64,000 bases of DNA. Origin: Azoarcus sp. L1K30. Its GTDB lineage: Bacteria > Pseudomonadota > Gammaproteobacteria > Burkholderiales > Rhodocyclaceae. The DNA lies in contig NZ_JAGRRD010000001.1 in assembly GCF_018122735.1 (NCBI RefSeq), positions 2,832,871 to 2,896,870 on the forward strand, written 5' to 3'. The position numbers and the translations under genes were made by a program. The notes under the pieces were generated by a model. That model was not told the DNA's origin, ran no database searches, and saw only the letters and a program-made list of their open reading frames with translations. Positions 45,296 through 54,090 of this stretch are shown here, piece after piece (position 1 is the first letter of the stretch; each line of letters opens with the position of its first letter).

Positions 45296-46153
45296 ATGGA
45301 AAATCTGACTGCCGACGACGGCGAAACCATCCATCTGCGCATCTCCGGCGACGGTCGCCCACTGGTGCTGCTGCACGGTTGGACATCCAGCCATCGTGAC
45401 TGGAACCCCTTCATCGAGCCGCTGGCCGCCGACTTCCGCGTCTTGCGCTGGGACGCCCGCGGCCATGGCGGACATATACCGCTGACCACCACGGTGCCGA
45501 CGGTGCAACGCATGGCGCAGGACCTGCACCAGTTGATGGCGCATCATGATCTGCGCGATGCAATCGTGGTCGGCCACTCAATGGGCGCACTCACACTGTG
45601 GCAGTACGTGCGCGACTTCGGCTGCGAACGTCTGGGCGGGGCCGTCATTCTGGACCAGTCTCCGCGCCTGTTGACCGACGAGAACTGGAAGCTGGGCGTG
45701 TATGGGGACTTCGACGCCAAACGCAACGAGGCCTTCATGACCGAGCTGCGCGAGGACTTTGCCGAAGGCGTGCTGCGCTTGGTGGCGAACGGCCACAACC
45801 AGGCGGCCAGACAGGCATATGAAGCCAACACCGCAGGAATCCAGACCATGCGCCAGCGCCTGCAACGCCTGTCACCCGGCGCGCTGATCGCGTGCTGGGA
45901 CAGCCTGACTGCAGCCGACTACCGGCCCGTGCTGGCGAAGATGAATATTCCCGCGTTGCTGATCTACGGCGGCGAAAGCAATTTCTACTCGACGGAAACC
46001 GCTGCTTACGTCGCCGGTCACCTGCCGGACGCAAGACTACGCATATACAAGGGAGTGGATCACGCCCCCCACCTTTGGCGGCGCGAGGCATTCGTGGCTG
46101 ATTTGCTTGCGTTTGCAGGATCGGGAAGATCAATCGAATCCTCGCACCCATGA
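45296..46153 (+). CDS. Alpha/beta hydrolase
   Basis: A 285-residue alpha/beta hydrolase. RPLVLLHGWTSSHRDW gives the oxyanion HG, WDARGHGGH the following turn, VVGHSMGALT the nucleophile elbow (Ser in GHSMG), and VDHAPHLW near the end the catalytic histidine. No signal peptide. Similar to haloperoxidase/esterase-type enzymes; the substrate is unknown. There is no ribosome site, which fits the proposed leaderless start. An in-frame ATG at 45275 exists but would place the start upstream of the TATAAT. Confidence 0.82.
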   Translation: MENLTADDGETIHLRISGDGRPLVLLHGWTSSHRDWNPFIEPLAADFRVLRWDARGHGGHIPLTTTVPTVQRMAQDLHQLMAHHDLRDAIVVGHSMGALTLWQYVRDFGCERLGGAVILDQSPRLLTDENWKLGVYGDFDAKRNEAFMTELREDFAEGVLRLVANGHNQAARQAYEANTAGIQTMRQRLQRLSPGALIACWDSLTAADYRPVLAKMNIPALLIYGGESNFYSTETAAYVAGHLPDARLRIYKGVDHAPHLWRREAFVADLLAFAGSGRSIESSHP

Positions 46154-46389
46154 AGCACTCTGGCCCGGCTGGCGGTCGGATTTCAACGCGTCCCTACATC
46201 GAACGCGCCACACCTGCGGGATTAACATGGGCATCGCGTTCACGATCTCGAGCCCGATGGAGGATTCGTCAGCCGCAACAGCTTCGCAGTTGACGGGCAA
46301 GCGGCGCCCCAACATGTGAATCGTCCGGAGGCGAGGCGAGCGGAACGAAATGAATCCTGCCAGGCGGCACGGGCAATCGGGGCGCTATG

Positions 46390-46413
46390 GTCGTGGCCGC
46401 TGGCGGCCACGAC
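46390..46413. terminator. Strong hairpin between convergent hydrolase and OYE genes
   Basis: GTCGTGGCCG (46390-46399), CTGG loop, CGGCCACGAC (46404-46413): a perfect ten-base GC stem with a tetraloop. The rest of the 276-base gap (46154-46429) shows no gene. Confidence 0.6.
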
Positions 46414-46429
46414 TTGAATGACGGCCGCG

Positions 46430-47542
46430 TCAGGCCAGCGCCGGGTAGTCGAGATAGCCCTTCTCGGTACCGCCATAGAAGGTCGTCGAGTCCCACTCGT
46501 TCAGCGGCGCGTTCTCGCGCAGACGCCGGACCAGGTCGGGGTTGGAGATGAAGGCCTTGCCGAAGGCGACGAGGTCTGCGCGGCCCTCGGCCACCGCAGC
46601 CGCGGCGAGTTCACGGTCGTAGCCGTTGTTCACCATCCATGCCGCGCGGCCGCCGGCCTGCGTGTATGCGGCCTTCAATGCCGCATAGTCGAAGGGCTCG
46701 TCACCCTGCTGGAAGTCGCGCGCGCCGCCGGTGGCGCCTTCGATCACGTGCACATACGCGAGCGGCCAGCGCGCCAGCTGCTCGACGACATGCTTGAACA
46801 GCGGCGCGGGCGCGGGGTCGGCCGCATCGTTGGCCGGGGTCACCGGCGAGATGCGGATCCCGGTGCGGCCGGCGCCGATCTCGGCGACGATGGCCTCCAT
46901 GACCTCGACCAGCAGGCGTGCGCGGTTCTCGATGCTGCCGCCGTAGGCGTCTGTGCGGTGGTTGCTGCCCGAGCGCAGGAACTGGTCAATCAGATAGCCG
47001 TTGGCGGCATGCACCTCGACACCGTCGAAACCGGCCTCGATGGCGGCGCGGGCGGCACGGCGGTAGTCCTCGACGATGCCAGGCAGTTCGCCGATGTCGA
47101 GCGCGCGAGGCGCCGACGTCGGTACAAAACTGCCGCTGCCATCCGGATTGATGATGTAGGTCTTGGCCTTGGCGGTGATCGCCGACGGCGCCACCGGTGC
47201 GCCGCCGCCCGGCTGCAGCGAGGTGTGCGAGATGCGGCCGACATGCCACATCTGCACCACGATCTTGCCGCCAGCCGCATGAACGGCATCGGTCACCTTG
47301 CGCCAGCCGGCGATCTGCTCTGGCGCGTAGAGCCCGGGTACATGCGCGTAGCCCTGGCCCTGATGGCTGATCGCGGTGGCCTCGGTAATCAGCAGACCGG
47401 CGCTGGCGCGCTGGGCGTAATAGGCCGCGGTGAGTTCGGTCGGCACGGCCCTGGGGGAACGATTGCGCGTCAGCGGTGCCATGGCGATGCGATTGGCAAG
47501 CGAGAGGTCGCCGGAAACGAGAGGGTCGAACAAGGTGGTCAT
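46430..47542 (-). CDS. Old yellow enzyme-family alkene reductase (NemA-like)
   Basis: A 370-residue FMN-dependent OYE. Typical stretches: NRIAMAPLTRNRSP (FMN site), ATAISHQGQGYAHVPGLY, VQMWHVGRISH, VHAANGYLIDQFLRSGSNHRTDAYGGS (substrate H/N pair in HAANGYL and catalytic Tyr), and DLVAFGKAFISNPDLV near the end. It reduces activated C=C bonds, quinones or nitro compounds with NAD(P)H. It lies 39 bases downstream of an arsR-family gene on the same strand, so it is probably controlled by it. Confidence 0.9.
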   Translation of the reverse strand: MTTLFDPLVSGDLSLANRIAMAPLTRNRSPRAVPTELTAAYYAQRASAGLLITEATAISHQGQGYAHVPGLYAPEQIAGWRKVTDAVHAAGGKIVVQMWHVGRISHTSLQPGGGAPVAPSAITAKAKTYIINPDGSGSFVPTSAPRALDIGELPGIVEDYRRAARAAIEAGFDGVEVHAANGYLIDQFLRSGSNHRTDAYGGSIENRARLLVEVMEAIVAEIGAGRTGIRISPVTPANDAADPAPAPLFKHVVEQLARWPLAYVHVIEGATGGARDFQQGDEPFDYAALKAAYTQAGGRAAWMVNNGYDRELAAAAVAEGRADLVAFGKAFISNPDLVRRLRENAPLNEWDSTTFYGGTEKGYLDYPALA

Positions 47543-47580
47543 GAGTACGTGCTCCAGGTCGGGAGGGGAACAAAGAGGGG

Positions 47581-47907
47581 TCAGAGATCGGTACCGATGC
47601 GGCGGAGAAATTCGTCGATGGTGTCGTCGTTGCGCTTGTAGAACACCCACTGGCCGATCCGCCGCGTCGTCACCAGGCCGGCGCGCTGCAGAATGGCCAG
47701 ATGCGTCGACACCGTCGATTGCGACAAGCCACAGCGTTCGAACTTGCCTGCGCAAACACCGACTTCGAGCGGATGCTCCTGGTCGGCGAAGTGCTTTTCG
47801 GGCGCCTTCAGCCACTGCAGGATTTCACGCCGCACCGGGTGTGCCAGCGCCTTGATGACTTCATCGAGATCCATGGTGGACGGTTTCCTGTTCATATCGT
47901 GTTTCAT
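47581..47907 (-). CDS. ArsR-family regulator of the OYE gene
   Basis: A small winged-helix regulator of up to 108 residues: LDEVIKALAHPVRREILQWL (ArsR start), CGLSQSTVSTHLAILQRAGL (recognition helix) and RIGQWVFYKRND (wing). Two cysteines (VGVCAGKFERCG) sit just before the recognition helix, where they could sense oxidants or electrophiles. Start uncertain: ATGs at 47907, 47895 and 47874 are in frame, and the first lies inside the upstream repeats, so a shorter protein is likely. Confidence 0.85.
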   Translation of the reverse strand: MKHDMNRKPSTMDLDEVIKALAHPVRREILQWLKAPEKHFADQEHPLEVGVCAGKFERCGLSQSTVSTHLAILQRAGLVTTRRIGQWVFYKRNDDTIDEFLRRIGTDL

Positions 47908-47959
47908 CGAACTTTATATCGCGTTTTGTCGAATCATATATCGAATACAAACGAAGTCA
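47894..47959. repeat. Three 22-bp direct repeats at the arsR promoter
   Basis: ATATCG recurs at 47894, 47916 and 47938, exactly 22 bases apart, each followed eight bases later by CGAA. The first two units agree at most positions (ATATCG-N2-TTT-N3-CGAA). A CGATAT in the opposite orientation lies at 47974-47979. Positioned at the arsR start and in the gap to the globin gene, they look like regulator binding sites. Confidence 0.5.
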
Positions 47960-48082
47960 ACATCGACAATTGACGATATGAACAACGACACGTGACCAGG
48001 CAGTTCAGGAGAACCGGCCGTCGAGGTGCCGGTACGACCATTCTGGCGCTATATTCGCCGCATCAGGACTGAGGAGCGTGCC

Positions 48083-48493
48083 ATGGCGGAACCCGCCGAA
48101 CTGACCGAAGAGATGATCGCCGAGCTCGTGCAGGTCTTCTACGACCGCGCCCGCCTGGACGACGATCTCGGCCCGGTGTTCAACAATGCCGTCGGCGACT
48201 GGGACCACCACCTCGGCGTCGTCACCGATTTCTGGTCCAACGCCCTGCTCGGCACCCAGCGCTATGCCGGCCACCCTTTCCCGGTACACATGAACCTGCC
48301 GATCAAGCGCGAACACTTCGGCCAATGGCTGGCGCTGTTTCGCGACACCGCCGAGGAAGTCCTGCCGCCGGAGGCCGCCAGACTGGCCATCGGTCGCGCG
48401 GAGTTCATGGCGAAGAGCTTTCGGGCCGGGCTGTTTCCGTTTGACCCGGTCGTCCCTTCCTCCGCCACACGAACGAAGGACGCGCCGGGCTGA
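48083..48493 (+). CDS. Group III truncated hemoglobin
   Basis: A 136-residue protein with the group III globin pattern: LVQVFYDRARLDDDLGPVFN, the FWSNALLGTQRYAGHPFPVH stretch with the proximal-helix histidine, and HFGQWLALFRDTAEEVLPPEA. It binds heme and probably nitric oxide or oxygen; roles proposed for this group include NO or peroxide handling. The ATG has a GAGGAG site at 48071-48076. Divergent from the arsR-OYE pair, possibly sharing control. Confidence 0.88.
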   Translation: MAEPAELTEEMIAELVQVFYDRARLDDDLGPVFNNAVGDWDHHLGVVTDFWSNALLGTQRYAGHPFPVHMNLPIKREHFGQWLALFRDTAEEVLPPEAARLAIGRAEFMAKSFRAGLFPFDPVVPSSATRTKDAPG

Positions 48494-48561
48494 GGTGATC
48501 CGCTCGTGCCTGGCACGGCGGCAGACCCAAAAAAGGCGTTGAACTGGATAGAATTACAGTC

Positions 48562-50719
48562 ATGAACAGTCCCCTCCCGCCTTCCGCCCAGCCGCCTGCC
48601 ACCCAGCCGCCCTCCTGGCTGGCCGCCTTCCGCCCAGCCGCCTGCCACCCAGCCGCCCTCCTGGCTGGCCGCGCTCAATTCCGCCCAGCGCGAGGCGGTC
48701 GAGTTCGGCGTCAACCGTAGCCCCGGTACCCTCCCCGGCCCCTTGCTGGTCATTGCCGGCGCGGGTTCGGGCAAGACCAACACCCTCGCACATCGCGTTG
48801 CGCGCCTGATCATCGACGGCGCCGATCCCGGCCGCATCCTGCTGCTGACCTTCTCGCGCCGCGCCGCCGACGAAATGGGGCGGCGGGTGCAGCGCATCCT
48901 CGGCCAGGCCGCCGCCGACACACCTTGGCTGGCACAGGCCAGCCTGCAGTGGTCGGGCACCTTTCACGGCATCGGCGCACGCCTGCTGCGCGAGTACGCC
49001 GGGCGCATCGGACTCGATCCGGCATTCACCATCCACGACCGAGAGGACTCGGCCGACCTGATGAACCTCGCCCGTCACGAAGCCGGGCTGTCCGGCCGCA
49101 GCAAACGCTTTCCACAGAAGAACACCTGTCTGGCCATCTACTCCGCGGTGGTGAATACCCGTGCCCCGCTCAAGGATGTCCTGCAATCGACCTTCCCCTG
49201 GTGCGCGGAGTGGGAGGCGGACCTGAAAGCGCTGTTTCGCGCCTACGTTGCCGCCAAGCAGGCGCAGCAGGTGCTCGATTACGACGACCTGCTGCTGTAC
49301 TGGGCGCACATGGTGGCCGAACCTGCGCTGGCGGCCGAAGTGGGCGGTCTGTTCCAGCATGTACTGGTGGATGAGTACCAGGACACCAATCACCTGCAGG
49401 CGGAGATCCTGCTGGCGATGAAGCCGGACGGCCGCGGTCTCACCGTGGTCGGCGACGATGCGCAATCCATCTACGCCTTTCGCGGCGCCACGGTGCGCAA
49501 CATCCTCGATTTCCCGACGCGCTTCGATCCGCCCGCGCATCAAATCACGCTGGCGCAGAACTACCGCTCCACGCAGCCGATTCTCGATGCGGCCAACGCG
49601 GTGATTGCCCAGGCCAGCGAGCGCTACAGCAAGGATCTGTGGTCCGACCGCCGCAGCGATGCCAAGCCGCAGATCGTGTCGGTACGCGACGACGCCGACC
49701 AGGCCGCCTTTGTCGTCGAACGCGTGCTCGCCCGCCGCGAAGATGGCCTCAAGCTCAGGCAGCAGGCGGTGCTGTTTCGCGCCGCCAGCCACAGCGCCAG
49801 ACTGGAGATGGAGCTGACGCGGCGCAATATCCCCTTCGTGAAGTTCGGCGGGCTCAAGTTCCTCGAAGCCGCCCACGTCAAGGATGTCCTTGCGCTGCAG
49901 CGCTGGGCGGAGAATCTGCGCGATCGCGTATCGGGCTTTCGCGTCGTGCAACTGCTGGCCGGCATCGGCCCGAAGACGGCCGCGCGCATCCTCGACAACG
50001 TGTGCACCGCGCCCGATGGCTGCGCCCTGCTCGCCGAGCAACCGGTACCCGATGCCGCGCGACAGGCGTGGGCGGAGTTCGCCGCACTGGTCGAGCAGCT
50101 TGGCCGGCCCGATGCCCCGTGGCCGACCAGCTTCGAGCTCGCCTGCCGCTGGTACGAAGCGCAGATGCCCCGCCTGTACGATGACGCGGTCGTGCGGCAG
50201 GGTGACATCCAGCAACTCGGTCGAATCGCCGCCACCTACCCGAGCCGCCAGCGCTTTCTCACCGAACTCACGCTCGACCCGCCCAGCGCCACCAGCGACG
50301 AAGCCGGTATGCCGCTGCTCGACGAGGACTATCTGATCCTGTCGACGCTGCATTCGGCGAAGGGCCAGGAGTGGAATGCGGTGACACTGCTCAATGTGGT
50401 GGACGGCTGCATCCCTTCCGACATTTCCACCCGCCATACGCTGGAGATCGAGGAGGAGCGGCGCCTGCTCTACGTCGGCATGACGCGCGCCAAGGACCAC
50501 CTTGAGCTCGTGGTGCCGCAACGCTTCTACGTCACCCAGCAGCAAGGCCTGGGGGATCGTCATGTGTACGCAGGCCGCACGCGCTTCATCCCCAACCGTC
50601 TGCTATCGCATTTCGAGCAGTTGTCATGGCCCGCACCGCCACCGGAACTGCGCGGCACGCCTGCATCGCGGCAGGCCGCGCTCGACCTGGCGGCAAAGAT
50701 GCGTGGCATGTGGGACTGA
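48562..50719 (+). pseudogene. UvrD/Rep-family helicase with a frame-breaking 46-bp duplication
   Basis: From 48743 the frame encodes an almost complete superfamily 1A helicase: Walker A GAGSGKT, TFSRRAADEM, motif II VDEYQDTN, motif III GDDAQSIYAFRGA, motif IV QNYRSTQPIL, motif V LSTLHSAKGQEW and motif VI YVGMTRAKD. The natural ATG at 48562 opens a protein whose first 20 codons match the expected start up to PPSWLA. A perfect 46-bp tandem repeat then shifts the frame to a stop at 48718-48720. Removing one copy restores PPSWLAALNSAQREAVEFG, which includes the Q-motif. As it stands only a rare TTG at 48743 could start the product, lacking the Q-motif. Confidence 0.8.
48579..48670 (+). repeat. 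Perfect 46-bp tandem duplication in the helicase 5' end
   Basis: Copies at 48579-48624 and 48625-48670 are identical over all 46 bases. Because 46 is not divisible by three, the second copy shifts the reading frame by one. The unit is CCGCC/CAGCC-rich, a composition prone to slippage. Confidence 0.95.
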
Positions 50720-51198
50720 GCCCGCGCCCGGTCGTGCTGCATGTCGTCCTTGAAAGTGCGCCTGCGCGGACTACGCTGGTCTGATGGAGCACAACAATCG
50801 GGTCATCGGCGCGGCCTTCAGTCGGGACGCGCGCGGAGAGAAGCCGATCGGATACGCTCCTGATTTCCGCAGGCTGTCTATTCTTGACCCGGCAATCAGA
50901 TATATGACGTCATGTGTTGGTACTTCGTCCCTCCCCCTTCAAGGGGGAGGTTAGGAGGGGGATGGGTCTCGGCGATACCGGTCAAACCCATCCCCACCCC
51001 AACCCGGTAGCCAGCGCGGAGACGCGCTGTCGATCGAGCGGCAGCGAGCGATGCTCGCTGAAACCCCGCTCTCACCCCCTTGAAGGGGAGGGGGCGAATC
51101 CGCCATCTATCGCCAGTTTGATTGCCAAGTTGATAGCAGGCAAGCGGCGGCACGGCATCAGACCGGGCCCGAGCCCGGCGTCGAACAAGGAGCGACCC
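50720..51198. other. Intergenic region holding a hairpin-rich repeat
   Basis: About 480 bases. The left part (to 50929) has a perfect ATGACGTCAT palindrome at 50904-50913 but no supported gene. The right part contains the repeat described separately. Short frames here lack ribosome sites and run into the repeat. Confidence 0.5.
50930..51094. repeat. REPIN-like element of several hairpins with inverted ends
   Basis: The left end is a palindrome CCTCCCCCTT-C-AAGGGGGAGG (50930-50950) and the right end CCCCTT-G-AAGGGG with flanking Gs (51076-51094), which resembles the left end inverted. Between them: GGGGATGGGT (50958-50967) pairing with ACCCATCCCC (50986-50995), AGCGCG-GAGA-CGCGCT (51013-51028) and AGCGAGC-GAT-GCTCGCT (51043-51059). 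The arrangement of hairpins between inverted ends suits an extragenic palindromic repeat or small non-autonomous element. Confidence 0.65.
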
Positions 51199-51396
51199 AT
51201 GAGAGAGACACGGGATATCGGAACACCGGCCGAGTTGCTCGAGCGCATCCAGGCCATGTCGCGCGGGCGCAAGATCGTGCTTGCGGTATTCGTCATCTGG
51301 GCGATGCAGGCGATTCCGAAATGGACCGCCGCGATCATGGCCGATGGCGAGACCTCGGCAACGATCATGCGCTACTTCGTCACGCCCTGGGGATAA
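51199..51396 (+). CDS. Small membrane protein of unknown function
   Basis: A 65-residue protein with a strong AAGGAG site seven bases before the ATG. Residues 25-45 (KIVLAVFVIWAMQAIPKW) form a single probable membrane helix, followed by a short tail ending in FVTPWG. No family recognised. It begins about 100 bases after the repeat element and is followed by the convergent diguanylate cyclase gene. Confidence 0.55.
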   Translation: MRETRDIGTPAELLERIQAMSRGRKIVLAVFVIWAMQAIPKWTAAIMADGETSATIMRYFVTPWG

Positions 51397-51450
51397 CGCG
51401 ATGCGCCGTCCCTGCTGATCGCCCACCTGCACACGGTTGCCCGTGCGCGT

Positions 51451-53190
51451 TCAGTCAGGTGCCAGCACCGGACGCGCATCCGCATCCGACTGCGCACCAT
51501 GCACGCGCCCGCGGCCGCGCTGCTTGGCGCGATACATGAAGCCATCCGCCTCCCGGATCAGGGCTTCCAGCGCGTCATGTCGATGGCGTTCGGCCACGCC
51601 CAGACTGGCCGAGAGCCTCAGCCCGGATACCTTTTCCGGCACCGTAGCCGCACGGATGTCGGCCAGCAGACGCTCTGCCATTGCCATGGCCTGACCGGCG
51701 TCCGTTTCCGGCAGGATCAGGATGAACTCCTCCCCACCCCAGCGCGCCGAAAAGTCGCCTCGGCGACAGCTCTTGCGCAGCACCTCCGCCACCGCAACCA
51801 GTACACGGTCACCAGTCTCGTGCCCGAAGGTATCGTTGATGGTCTTGAAGTGATCGAGATCGATGACGATCACCGACAGCGGCCGGCCGCTCCTGACCGC
51901 CGTACTCCACGCCGCTCCCGCACTGTCGAGAAAGGCGCGACGATTCAGCAGGCCGGTCAGTGGATCGGTGCGGGACAGATGCTCAGCCTGCATGCGTGCG
52001 GTCTGAATCAGGCGCATGCGGTAGGCGAGCGCCAGCGCGAGAAGGCTGCCTTCGATGACAATGCCCAGCTCCGCCACATGAAACAGGGTTTCCGAGTATG
52101 GCAGGCCAACCCACACTGCCAGTGCAGTCGTGGCGGCGCCGAACATCGCCACCACCGCACCCGCCAGAAAATAGTGCGCGTCCCCCTTCCCGCGTCTCGA
52201 GCACAGCAGCCCCAATCCCACCATCGCGACCGAGAACAGCAGCACGAAGACAAAGGCGACCAGTGCCGCAAGCGCCCGCTGCTCGAACACGGCACTCAGC
52301 GCAATGGCGCACAGTCCTGCATTCGCAAACAGGCGCACTGCGCGATCGGCACGCGGGCTGACACGCTCGAGTTCGAGAAAGCGGCGGGCGAAACGCAGTC
52401 CGGTGTAACCAAATACGACCATCAGCACGAGGATGACGTATTGCTGCAGGCCCGCGTACTGCGGCCACAGCCATTCGTAGCCGCGGCCCGTATAGCCGAG
52501 ATTGACCACGATAAAGGCGCCGAGGTAGAGCGCGTAGTTGAGATAATTCGGATCGCGCAGACTGGCAAAAAGCACTGCGTTATATGCGATCAATGCCAGC
52601 AGGAAGCCGTACAGCATGCCATAGCCGTAATCCTGCAGGCGCATCCATGCCGTGGCATCCTCTGCACTGAGCAGTCGCAGCGGCAGTACCATCGGATCGG
52701 CGGTTTGTGCGCGCAACAGGATGTCGGTGGTGCCCGGCGCAAAGGTGTGGTCAAAGGCATAGCCCAGGTTGCCCAACGGATGCTGCCACCTCGCGTCGCC
52801 ATCGCCGGCGAGCCAGTCTGACACCACCCGACCCCGCTCCACCATATAGACGTCGAGACGGTCGATCCACGACACGCCTGCCAGCAATCGCCGCGCCACC
52901 GACTCCATGCCGCGGTTTTCGACCGACAGATGAAGCCACACCGGCCCCGCCCCGATCCCGAATTTTGGCACGGCGACGCCAGCCGGCTCGAACTCACCAC
53001 GCTCGAGCCGTGAGAGCGCATCTTCAATGGTCAGTACCTTGTCGCGCTCGACGTACACGCCGGCGGACAGACCGAGTGAGCCTTCCGGCACCTCGTCAAG
53101 CGGGATTGCCCGGGCATTCGCCACGACAGCGAAGGCCAGCGCTACGCCCAGCATGCAGATCCGGAGCAGGAGGGTGCAGCGCGAACTCAT
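51451..53190 (-). CDS. Membrane diguanylate cyclase with 7TMR-DISM sensor
   Basis: A 579-residue protein: signal peptide, periplasmic 7TMR-DISM extracellular domain (about residues 25-165), seven membrane helices (about 175-370) and a cytoplasmic GGDEF domain. The active site is WGGEEF near residue 485, with an RRGD inhibitory site five residues before it, so product feedback is likely. DPLTGLLNRRAF marks the domain start. It makes c-di-GMP in response to an external carbohydrate-like or unknown signal. The start at MSSRCTLLL puts the signal at the N-terminus; longer in-frame starts exist. Confidence 0.87.
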   Translation of the reverse strand: MSSRCTLLLRICMLGVALAFAVVANARAIPLDEVPEGSLGLSAGVYVERDKVLTIEDALSRLERGEFEPAGVAVPKFGIGAGPVWLHLSVENRGMESVARRLLAGVSWIDRLDVYMVERGRVVSDWLAGDGDARWQHPLGNLGYAFDHTFAPGTTDILLRAQTADPMVLPLRLLSAEDATAWMRLQDYGYGMLYGFLLALIAYNAVLFASLRDPNYLNYALYLGAFIVVNLGYTGRGYEWLWPQYAGLQQYVILVLMVVFGYTGLRFARRFLELERVSPRADRAVRLFANAGLCAIALSAVFEQRALAALVAFVFVLLFSVAMVGLGLLCSRRGKGDAHYFLAGAVVAMFGAATTALAVWVGLPYSETLFHVAELGIVIEGSLLALALAYRMRLIQTARMQAEHLSRTDPLTGLLNRRAFLDSAGAAWSTAVRSGRPLSVIVIDLDHFKTINDTFGHETGDRVLVAVAEVLRKSCRRGDFSARWGGEEFILILPETDAGQAMAMAERLLADIRAATVPEKVSGLRLSASLGVAERHRHDALEALIREADGFMYRAKQRGRGRVHGAQSDADARPVLAPD

Positions 53191-53508
53191 GTCCCGAGGT
53201 GCCACCAGTGCGCAGCTCCCCGGTCGTGCGGGCGAGCCTGTCCGCGATCCACGTGCGGACATGTGCCGTCCACTACGAAAGGCATAGCACTCCAACCAAC
53301 AACCGAGCCACTACGATGTATGCGCAAGAGCATTTCGCCTGTCATCCAGGACACAACCAAAGCGGATGCGCCTGCGCCATTCTAGGCCAATAGCCATAAC
53401 GCCAACATGACTTTTGCGGCCCGCGTGCGCATTTCAGTGCAAGAACGGGGCAAAATCCGTCTATCCCGCCGTCAACGCGGCACGTGCGCCCGGTCCCGGG
53501 CGCACGCC
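53191..53508. other. Intergenic region upstream of the diguanylate cyclase
   Basis: About 318 bases, carrying the terminator hairpin of the cytochrome gene at its right end (53484-53505). The remainder presumably holds the cyclase promoter; I could not identify it. Confidence 0.5.
53484..53505 (-). terminator. Terminator hairpin after the cytochrome gene
   Basis: GTGCGCCCG (53484-53492), GTCC loop, CGGGCGCAC (53497-53505): a perfect nine-base stem three bases past the minus-strand stop codon of the cytochrome gene. No T-run. Confidence 0.55.
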
Positions 53509-53958
53509 TTACTTGTCCTTGAAGTCGTTGTGGCAGGCCTTACAGCTGTCGTAGACCTTTTCGTAGGCCGGCTGAACCTGCGCCAGCTCCCGGCTCTGCG
53601 CCGCCAGCACAAGCGCGTCGGTCGCCTCGAAGAAAACCTGTCTGGCCTGTTCGAAAGCCTCGGGACGCGCCCAGACCGCCGCCTTGGCCTTGGTCGGCGG
53701 ATAGTGCGTATCCGCGGTGAAATACGGCCACGGGCCATCGCGCAACGTGTGCAGCTCGGTCGCGAGCGCAGCGAATTTGCTGGCGTCGTAGCGTTGATCG
53801 CGGAGCATGGTACCCATCGGCTCGAAGGTCCGCAGCACCGCCTTGAACGCCTCCTGCCGATGCTTCACCGGCTGCCCCGGCCCGGTGTCCTCCACGGGCT
53901 GGTTGCAGCCGGACAGGACGAGCACGGCAAGAACAGATGACGCAAGCAATCGAGACAT
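53509..53958 (-). CDS. Cytochrome c'-like lipoprotein
   Basis: A 149-residue lipoprotein (lipobox VLVLSGC near residue 18) with the four-helix pattern of cytochrome c'/c-556: an early helix with a conserved Met/Arg region, GPWPYFTADTHYP in the middle and the heme attachment motif CKACH near the end (VYDSCKACHNDFKDK). It should bind one heme in the periplasm, anchored to a membrane. Role in electron transfer or gas binding is inferred from family. Neighbouring c-di-GMP genes are on the same strand but separately transcribed. Confidence 0.85.
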   Translation of the reverse strand: MSRLLASSVLAVLVLSGCNQPVEDTGPGQPVKHRQEAFKAVLRTFEPMGTMLRDQRYDASKFAALATELHTLRDGPWPYFTADTHYPPTKAKAAVWARPEAFEQARQVFFEATDALVLAAQSRELAQVQPAYEKVYDSCKACHNDFKDK

Positions 53959-54090
53959 TCGGAATATCCGGCGAGAAAGTGGGCGGGAGGCTGAGAAACG
54001 CCAAGGAAGCGGTGGCGCATTATAGGACTTCCGCTTTCGCGATAGTTCCCGCCCGCCGCTTCGCGGCCCGCAATCGACACTCGACGACGC

